Shown here in pieces: positions 16,694 to 21,028 of a stretch of DNA of 21,028 bases. The notes beneath the pieces are model-generated. The model was not told the origin of the DNA. It made no database searches and worked only from the letters and a program-made list of their open reading frames with translations. How positions within the stretch are numbered: the first letter of the stretch is position 1; each line of letters opens with the position of its first letter. A program made the position numbers and the translations under genes. Origin of the DNA: Clostridiales bacterium (GTDB lineage Bacteria > Bacillota > Clostridia > Christensenellales > Aristaeellaceae); contig JAAZEI010000317.1 of assembly GCA_012512355.1 (NCBI GenBank), positions 1 to 21,028 of the forward strand, read 5' to 3'.

Positions 16694-17080
16694 ATGGTAG
16701 AAGTAGTAGCGGCTTTGATACGCCAAAATGATAAGTTCCTAATTTGCCAGCGTCCCCCTCACAAAGCACGTGCTTTGCTATGGGAGTTTCCAGGAGGGAA
16801 AGTAGAGCCTGGGGAAAGCTTTCGACAGGCGCTTATTAGAGAATGCATTGAAGAGCTTGCAGTCACACTTGAAGTGGGAGATCTTTATATGCAGGTAAGA
16901 CATAAGTATCCGGACATTGATATTCGCTTATCTTTGTTTGAAGCGGTCATCAGTAATGGAGAGCTGCTTCCCAAAGAACACCATGCTGTGGCTTGGATTA
17001 GGTCTGGGGAGCTGTCAGAGTATGCGTTTTGTCCAGCTGATATAGAGATTGTTCGAAAGCTGTCTGCAGAAGTCTATTAA
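16694..17080 (+). CDS. mutT: MutT-type Nudix hydrolase
   Basis: A 128-residue cytosolic Nudix hydrolase, the size of E. coli MutT, which destroys 8-oxo-dGTP before it is incorporated into DNA. The MutT-like flanking sequence LLWEFPGGKVEPGE leads into the Nudix box at 35-57: G35, E41, R49-E50 and E53-E54 are all in place for metal binding. The last conserved glycine of the box is Ala56 here. The N-terminal beta strand VVAALIRQNDKFLICQRP is also MutT-like. AAGGAG precedes the ATG. It is a single gene divergent from purR and followed by a strong hairpin. Substrate assignment to 8-oxo-dGTP is by resemblance; related (d)CTP or NTP pyrophosphatases are possible. Confidence 0.88.
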   Translation: MVEVVAALIRQNDKFLICQRPPHKARALLWEFPGGKVEPGESFRQALIRECIEELAVTLEVGDLYMQVRHKYPDIDIRLSLFEAVISNGELLPKEHHAVAWIRSGELSEYAFCPADIEIVRKLSAEVY

Positions 17081-17094
17081 CGTATAGACTGTTA

Positions 17095-17129
17095 ATAATG
17101 GCTGTGCCCTTTTTGGGCACAGCCATTAT
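17095..17129. terminator. Perfect 15-bp hairpin between convergent mutT and htrA
   Basis: ATAATGGCTGTGCCC (17095-17109) pairs perfectly with its inverse (17115-17129) around a TTTTT loop. It sits 14 bases after the mutT stop and 17 bases after the htrA stop, so it can serve both genes. Neither strand shows a proper T run after the stem (ATTATG on plus, ATTATTAAC on minus), so it is an atypical terminator. Confidence 0.7.
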
Positions 17130-17146
17130 GTCAGAGTGTATCAGCC

Positions 17147-18439
17147 TTAAAGTGATTTGCTTAGGCTGCGGAGTTCTACTGTTGTGGTTTCATAATCCCC
17201 ATCTTTGATGGTGCTGATGTCAGCGCTGCCAAGGATGACTTCGTTGAGACCGGGAGCTCTGAAGTAGGTGACTTCAACTTTGTCGCCAACGGAATATCCT
17301 GCTAATTTCTTGATCAATTCCTCATGGCTGGGAACAATGGTCTTATCTACTTCCACGATGATGTCCCCTGGTTTGAGACCAGCCTGGTCTGCCGGCGAGC
17401 CCTTTTCAACTTCGCTTACATAAGCGCCGTTGGGCAATCCGCCAGGAACTGCCGTATTGATGGAGGGGCTAAGGGTACCCACGGTGACGCCCATGCGGGG
17501 ACGGTCAGGATCGCTACTTGCTTTGGTGTCTTCTTCCTGATCGCGCACACTGGCAGCCTCGACGGTTGCTTCGTTATACTGTTCCAAAGCTTCGCGAATG
17601 AGGGGCTTGGCTACATTGACAGGCACGCACATGCCGATATTGTCGATACTGGCGGAGGAATAAGAGAAGATACTGCGGGAAGAATCAAATTTAAGGGTAG
17701 GGATCCCCTGCAGCTGACCCAGCATATTGAACATGCCGCCGCCAGAGTTACCGCTTGAGATGGCTGCATCTACCTGAATCATTTGATTGGTAACAGTCGT
17801 GCGGCGGCCATAGCGGTCATTGGCGTTACCCTTGATAGAGCGGTCATAGGCTGATATGACACCTACGGTGACCGAGCGGTCAAATTCCTGGCCGAGTGGG
17901 TTTCCAATGACGATGGCCCACTCACCTACCTGAATATCATCACTGTTGCCTAAGATGACCGGTTCAAGGCCGATTCCTGACACAAGCAAAACTGCTACAT
18001 CAAGTCCTTCGTCATGAAGAATAAGGGTGGCCTCGGCTTCCTTGGTGCCGTAGGTTACGGTGATGCGTGAGGCATCCTTGACGACATGGTTATTCGTCAG
18101 GATATGACCATACTTGCTGATGACGACGCCTGACCCAGTGCCTGCCAATTGCTCTCTTGATTGGAAGGGATCTACAGAAAAGCGGCCGCCTCCAAAGGGA
18201 TTGCCCGCACTGATATTTTGATAGTTATTGACCCCCACAACGCTTTCGCGAACTTCATTGGCGACGCTGAGGAAGGGGCTTTGGATTTGAGATTTATCTG
18301 TCTGCGTGTTGACCAGCGCATCAATTTCATCTTGCTTGATGGATCCGTTTGCAGCGGATGATGTCAAAGCAATGGTGAAGATGAGCGCAAACGTTAACAA
18401 TAAAGACAGAATGCCCAGCTTTTTTGTGTTCCTGATCAT
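17147..18439 (-). CDS. htrA: HtrA/DegP-type serine protease with PDZ domain
   Basis: A 430-residue membrane-anchored quality-control protease. A hydrophobic segment at about 9-29 (LGILSLLLTFALIFTIALTSS) acts as a signal anchor, placing the rest outside the membrane. In the chosen numbering the triad is H118 (TNNHVV), D147 (GLDVAVL) and S232 (GNSGGGM). One PDZ domain fills about 300-395 (MGVTVGTLSPSIN ... GSPADQAGLKPGDIIVEVD), typical of substrate recruitment. I chose ATG 18439 since AGGAG lies eight bases before it and the protein then starts MIRNTKKLG, directly before the anchor. An upstream ATG at 18499 would add 20 residues but has no ribosome site. It is monocistronic. Confidence 0.94.
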   Translation of the reverse strand: MIRNTKKLGILSLLLTFALIFTIALTSSAANGSIKQDEIDALVNTQTDKSQIQSPFLSVANEVRESVVGVNNYQNISAGNPFGGGRFSVDPFQSREQLAGTGSGVVISKYGHILTNNHVVKDASRITVTYGTKEAEATLILHDEGLDVAVLLVSGIGLEPVILGNSDDIQVGEWAIVIGNPLGQEFDRSVTVGVISAYDRSIKGNANDRYGRRTTVTNQMIQVDAAISSGNSGGGMFNMLGQLQGIPTLKFDSSRSIFSYSSASIDNIGMCVPVNVAKPLIREALEQYNEATVEAASVRDQEEDTKASSDPDRPRMGVTVGTLSPSINTAVPGGLPNGAYVSEVEKGSPADQAGLKPGDIIVEVDKTIVPSHEELIKKLAGYSVGDKVEVTYFRAPGLNEVILGSADISTIKDGDYETTTVELRSLSKSL

Positions 18440-18658
18440 GTCATTCACTCCTATTTTTTGTGTTACAGCACTTTCTGTGCCTATCTTAATTTTACCCATG
18501 ATTTTGACATGCGGATGAACAAAATGTAAATGATCACATGGTGCTATATTGATGAAAAAAGAGTGTCCTTTAAACTTATGGCAACTTTATGGACATCTTA
18601 TGCAAATTGATATATATTTATGAAGAATAAGCTACAAGCTTGAAAGGCAGGAAACGGG

Positions 18659-19318
18659 ATGAGCAAACGTATCACCCTTGAGGAAGCCCTTGATATGATA
18701 AAACCCGGAAGCGTTGTAATGGTTGGGGGTTTTTTGGGTGTTGGGACACCTCAGCGTCTGATAAATGGTTTGGTTAAACGCGGGGTCAAGGGCCTTACGC
18801 TGATATGCAACGACACAGCCATGCCCGATAAAGGGGTTGGAAAGATGGTTGTGGCCGGTCAGTTTGATAAGATTATTACCAGCCACATCGGGACAAACAA
18901 AGAAGCAGGACGTCAGATGATGGAAGGCATCACGGAAGTGGTGCTGGTGCCTCAAGGTACTTTGATCGAACAGATTCGAGCGGGCGGGTATGGACTTGGC
19001 GGCATTCTGACGAAGACAGGGCTGGGCACCGAAGTAGAAAAAGGCAAACAAATTATTGAGGTTGACGGTGAAAACTATTTGCTTGAAAAGCCTCTAAAAG
19101 CAGACTTCGCTCTTATCTATGCGGATGTGGCAGATGAAAAGGGCAACCTGTCTTATCGGGGAGCAACCCGTAATTTTAACCCTGTCATGGCTTCAGCCGC
19201 TGATACCACCATTGCAGAGTCAAAAAGAACAGTGCCACTTGGCGGCATAGACCCCAATGATGTTGTAGTGCCTGCCGTATTTGTAGATTATATCCTTGAG
19301 GAGGAGCATGATGGATAA
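18659..19318 (+). CDS. atoD: CoA-transferase subunit A (acetoacetate/butyrate type)
   Basis: A 219-residue alpha subunit of a class I (3-oxoacid) CoA-transferase, alike to AtoD and clostridial CtfA, which moves CoA between acetate or butyrate and acetoacetyl-CoA or related acyl-CoAs. Typical stretches are VVMVGGFLGVGTP (CoA-binding glycine-rich loop), GGYGLGGILTKTGLGT and ADEKGNLSYRGATRNFNPVMA. The ATG follows AGGAAACGGG. Its last eight bases overlap the start of the beta subunit gene, so the two are translationally coupled. Which acids are used cannot be read from the sequence. A possible weak promoter (TTGACA near 18503, 17-bp spacer, TAAATG) lies far upstream; I do not list it separately. 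Confidence 0.92.
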   Translation: MSKRITLEEALDMIKPGSVVMVGGFLGVGTPQRLINGLVKRGVKGLTLICNDTAMPDKGVGKMVVAGQFDKIITSHIGTNKEAGRQMMEGITEVVLVPQGTLIEQIRAGGYGLGGILTKTGLGTEVEKGKQIIEVDGENYLLEKPLKADFALIYADVADEKGNLSYRGATRNFNPVMASAADTTIAESKRTVPLGGIDPNDVVVPAVFVDYILEEEHDG

Positions 19319-19973
19319 GCAGCAAACACAGGAGTTTATCGCTAAAAGAGTCGCTGCAGAGCTGCAGGACGGTGATTTGGTGAACCTGGGTATTGGCCTG
19401 CCTACTTTGGTTGCAAACTTCGTTCCCTGTGATAAGTTGGTAGATTTCCAATCCGAAAATGGTTTTATCGGATTGGGTCCGGCACCTGTTCCTGGTGAAG
19501 AAGACCCGAACATTGTCAATGCCGGCTGTCAGCCGGTTAGTATCTTATCAGGCGGCGTTTTTTTTGACAGCGCAACTTCTTTTGGTATTATTCGAGGAGG
19601 ACACGTTGATATAACCGTTCTGGGCGCTTTGCAGGTTGATGAGCAGGGAAACATCGCCAATTACATGATCCCTGGTAAAATGGTGCCTGGAATGGGCGGT
19701 GCTATGGATTTATTAGGCGGAGCTAAGCGGGTTATCGTTGCCATGGAGCATACTGCAAGAGGCTTGCCAAAATTACTCAAACAGTGTGACTTGCCTCTTA
19801 CAGCTGTTAATGCTGTTGATTTGATTGTTACAGAAATGTGCGTCATGAAATGCGCTGAGGATGGTTTTGAGTTAATCGAGTATAACCCGGAGTATACACT
19901 GGAAGAAATTAAACAGGCCACACAAGCTGAATTTAAGATATCTTCCTTACTAAAAGCCATGACCATTCCATGA
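19311..19973 (+). CDS. atoA: CoA-transferase subunit B (acetoacetate/butyrate type)
   Basis: A 220-residue beta subunit of the same CoA-transferase (AtoA/CtfB type). The SENG motif at 48-51 provides the catalytic glutamate (E49), which forms the glutamyl-CoA thioester. NLGIGLPTLVANF, GGHVDITVLGALQVDEQGN and GMGGAMDLLGGAKRV are standard family stretches. AGGAGG at 19299-19304 lies six bases before ATG 19311; the adjacent ATG at 19308 is only three bases away, so 19311 is preferred. It overlaps subunit A by eight bases. No clear terminator follows before the rpmH promoter, so some read-through into rpmH is possible. Confidence 0.93.
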   Translation: MDKQQTQEFIAKRVAAELQDGDLVNLGIGLPTLVANFVPCDKLVDFQSENGFIGLGPAPVPGEEDPNIVNAGCQPVSILSGGVFFDSATSFGIIRGGHVDITVLGALQVDEQGNIANYMIPGKMVPGMGGAMDLLGGAKRVIVAMEHTARGLPKLLKQCDLPLTAVNAVDLIVTEMCVMKCAEDGFELIEYNPEYTLEEIKQATQAEFKISSLLKAMTIP

Positions 19974-20001
19974 TTAAAGGGATTTAAGGATGTTTTTAGT
20001 A

Positions 20002-20030
20002 TTGACACACCAAGGCGTGATGGCTATAAT
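20002..20030 (+). promoter_or_regulatory. Perfect consensus promoter of the rpmH operon
   Basis: TTGACA (20002-20007), exactly 17 bp, then TATAAT (20025-20030): a full match to the sigma-A consensus, as expected for a ribosomal protein gene. Transcription should start near 20037. Confidence 0.9.
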
Positions 20031-20049
20031 AAACGAGTTCGTCAAGGTG

Positions 20050-20082
20050 TTCGGCATGGCAGCATGCCTATTGGATGCCGAA
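20050..20082 (+). promoter_or_regulatory. Hairpin in the rpmH leader
   Basis: TTCGGCAT (20050-20057) pairs perfectly with ATGCCGAA (20075-20082), and GGCA/TGCC stack inside it. It lies in the 5' leader, just downstream of the expected start and 10 bases before AAAGGAG. It may stabilise the mRNA or act in L34 feedback; no known motif is recognised. Confidence 0.55.
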
Positions 20083-20109
20083 TAAGTCGGCTTAAAGGAG
20101 TGTTCCAGC

Positions 20110-20244
20110 ATGTTTCGTACTTATCAGCCAAAGAAGCGTCAGCGCAATAAAGTGCATGGTTTCCGTGCGCGTATGTCCACCAGAAGCGGCCGTCGTGTGC
20201 TTGCAGCCCGTCGTCGCCGTGGCCGCAAAGAGCTGACCGTCTAA
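20110..20244 (+). CDS. rpmH: 50S ribosomal protein L34
   Basis: A 44-codon gene, the usual length of L34, a very basic small protein of the large subunit. The protein begins [18 protein letters not shown] and ends [11 protein letters not shown]; the PKKR...HGFRARMST...[13 protein letters not shown] pattern is diagnostic. AAAGGAG lies upstream of the ATG. The first gene of the conserved block rpmH-rnpA-yidD-yidC, which in many bacteria lies next to dnaA and oriC; here the CoA-transferase genes lie on the other side instead. Confidence 0.98.
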   Translation: MFRTYQPKKRQRNKVHGFRARMSTRSGRRVLAARRRRGRKELTV

Positions 20245-20277
20245 GAAACCCGCTACCCCTGCCGGTCGCAAGGCTTT

Positions 20278-20318
20278 ACCCGCCCTGTTGAAGATTATGT
20301 AGGGGGCGGGTTTTCTTT
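20278..20318 (+). terminator. Terminator or attenuator between rpmH and rnpA
   Basis: ACCCGCCC (20278-20285) pairs with GGGCGGGT (20304-20311) and runs into TTTTCTTT, a classical intrinsic terminator. It lies inside the operon, 33 bases after rpmH and 30 before rnpA, so it probably lowers rnpA expression relative to L34. An alternative 5' arm, AAACCCGC (20246-20253), can pair with GCGGGTTT of the same 3' arm. Confidence 0.75.
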
Positions 20319-20347
20319 ACCGCACAGATGGTGTTCAAGGGGAATCC

Positions 20348-20683
20348 ATGGAAAAATCCAACCGTATTCGAAAAAATAACCAATTCCGGTATGTATATCG
20401 TAGGGGGAAATCGTCTGGACAACAGCACATGTCTCTTACCTATATCAGAGCCGGCAAATTGCAAGTTGGTTTTTCTGTTTCAAAGAAAGTGGGCAAAGCT
20501 GTTGTACGCAATCGCATCAAACGCCGGATGCGGGAACACTTTCGCTTGCAGATACCCAAATTGAAATACGGTTACTATGTGTTTTCTGCCAGAGTCAGCG
20601 CTTCACAGGCGGGTTATCATGACTTAGCCAAGGATATGGATAAGCTCTTGACGCGGATGCAGCTATACAAGCCAATTCCATGA
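20348..20683 (+). CDS. rnpA: Ribonuclease P protein component
   Basis: The 111-residue basic protein subunit of RNase P, which helps the catalytic RNA cut 5' leaders from pre-tRNAs. The RNR motif region is plain: [21 protein letters not shown]. The N-terminal part [16 protein letters not shown] is the typical aromatic, basic leader-binding face. AAGGGG precedes the ATG. Its stop codon overlaps the yidD start (ATGA). It is of normal length, with nothing unusual in the protein. Confidence 0.96.
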   Translation: MEKSNRIRKNNQFRYVYRRGKSSGQQHMSLTYIRAGKLQVGFSVSKKVGKAVVRNRIKRRMREHFRLQIPKLKYGYYVFSARVSASQAGYHDLAKDMDKLLTRMQLYKPIP

Positions 20684-20919
20684 AAAAAATGCTGCTTGGA
20701 TTGATTGCTTTTTATCAGCGTCAAATCAGTCCTCATACAGTGGCTGCCTGCAGATATTCTCCAACTTGTTCAGAATATATGCGTGTTGCCATTGAACGCT
20801 ACGGTGCTTTTCACGGCGGGTGGATGGGCACCAAAAGAATATTACGTTGCAACCCCCTATTCAAAGGGGGCTATGACCCCGTACCGGACCTGCCGGACGG
20901 CGCTATAAGGAGGGACTAA
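20680..20919 (+). CDS. yidD: Membrane protein insertion efficiency factor YidD
   Basis: A 79-residue protein of the YidD (haemolytic domain, DUF37) family, a peripheral membrane protein that helps YidC insert membrane proteins. The family signature is complete: [20 protein letters not shown], and the C-terminal [15 protein letters not shown], with three conserved cysteines. It overlaps rnpA by four bases and is followed directly by yidC. Confidence 0.96.
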   Translation: MKKMLLGLIAFYQRQISPHTVAACRYSPTCSEYMRVAIERYGAFHGGWMGTKRILRCNPLFKGGYDPVPDLPDGAIRRD

Positions 20920-20924
20920 ATAAG

Positions 20925-21028
20925 GTGGGAGCTATAACCAATGCACTCAGGTCTATCTTGGAATGGATCTATACCATTGTTTCAAACCATGGATGGTCCA
21001 TCGTCATTTTTACCATTCTCATCAAAGT
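20925..21028 (+). CDS. yidC: Membrane insertase YidC/SpoIIIJ, N-terminal part (runs off the right edge)
   Basis: Only the first 34 codons are present. In the GTG frame from 20925 the peptide ends WIYTIVSNHGWSIVIFTILIK, matching the first membrane segment of YidC insertases (compare the typical YNFVGNYGWAIILFTLLI). The location after rnpA-yidD is the standard one. GTG at 20925 is the only reasonable start in this frame; AAGGAGGG lies 10 bases before it, slightly long. An ATG at 20941 is out of frame. No lipoprotein signal is present, so this is a form without a long N-terminal extension. Confidence 0.85.
   Translation, partial: MGAITNALRSILEWIYTIVSNHGWSIVIFTILIK

Noticed and set aside
17324..17758. 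144-codon plus-strand frame within htrA
   Set aside because: It is antisense to the protease and PDZ domains, with no start signal and no recognisable protein features.
18632..19051. 139-codon minus-strand frame over CoA-transferase subunit A
   Set aside because: It mirrors conserved CoA-transferase sequence and has no ribosome site.
1..21028. CRISPR array, prophage, toxin-antitoxin or defence genes
   Set aside because: No regularly spaced repeats, transposase, integrase, phage structural or known defence proteins are visible on either strand.

Overview
The window looks like chromosomal DNA from a low-to-mid GC Bacillota, probably an anaerobic clostridial-type or related lineage. The reasons are the Gram-positive-type PurR (winged HTH plus phosphoribosyltransferase fold), the rpmH-rnpA-yidD-yidC block with a short YidC lacking a long N-terminal extension, strong AGGAGG ribosome sites, frequent TTG starts, and an acetoacetate/butyrate-type CoA-transferase pair. 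The binding protein of the betaine transporter has a signal peptide but no lipobox cysteine. That leaves a diderm Bacillota possible, but I cannot assign a genus.

Layout. 1-551: 3' end of a UDP-GlcNAc 2-epimerase family gene, clearly GC-richer than the rest and probably the tail of a surface-polysaccharide locus. It is followed by a terminator and a tRNA-Pro(CGG) with its own promoter and terminator. 1007-2356 (minus): an APC-family amino acid permease, divergent from a glycine betaine/choline-type ABC importer (2825-5976: binding protein, permease, ATPase with CBS domains). 6101-6994: an aldo/keto reductase with its own promoter. 7194-11281: uvrA, then a membrane-anchored PIG-L-type deacetylase. 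11282-11556: a convergent intergenic region with a 163-bp element bounded by perfect 11-bp inverted repeats. 11557-16549 (minus): the compact operon purR-pth-mfd. 16694-17080: a MutT-type Nudix hydrolase, divergent from purR. 17147-18439 (minus): an HtrA-type serine protease. 18659-19973: CoA-transferase subunits A and B. 20110-21028: rpmH, rnpA, yidD and the start of yidC.

How the genes work together. UvrA and Mfd both serve nucleotide-excision repair, and the Nudix protein probably sanitises the nucleotide pool. The betaine importer and HtrA fit osmotic and envelope stress. PurR probably controls its own operon, since PurBox-like sites sit over its promoter. The rpmH block couples ribosomal protein L34, RNase P and membrane-protein insertion. 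No CRISPR array, prophage, transposase or rRNA is visible, and most of the window is conserved housekeeping or transport. The points most worth a second look are the 163-bp inverted-repeat element, the purR/mutT operator, the rpmH-rnpA hairpin with two possible 5' arms, and the compositional break at the left edge.
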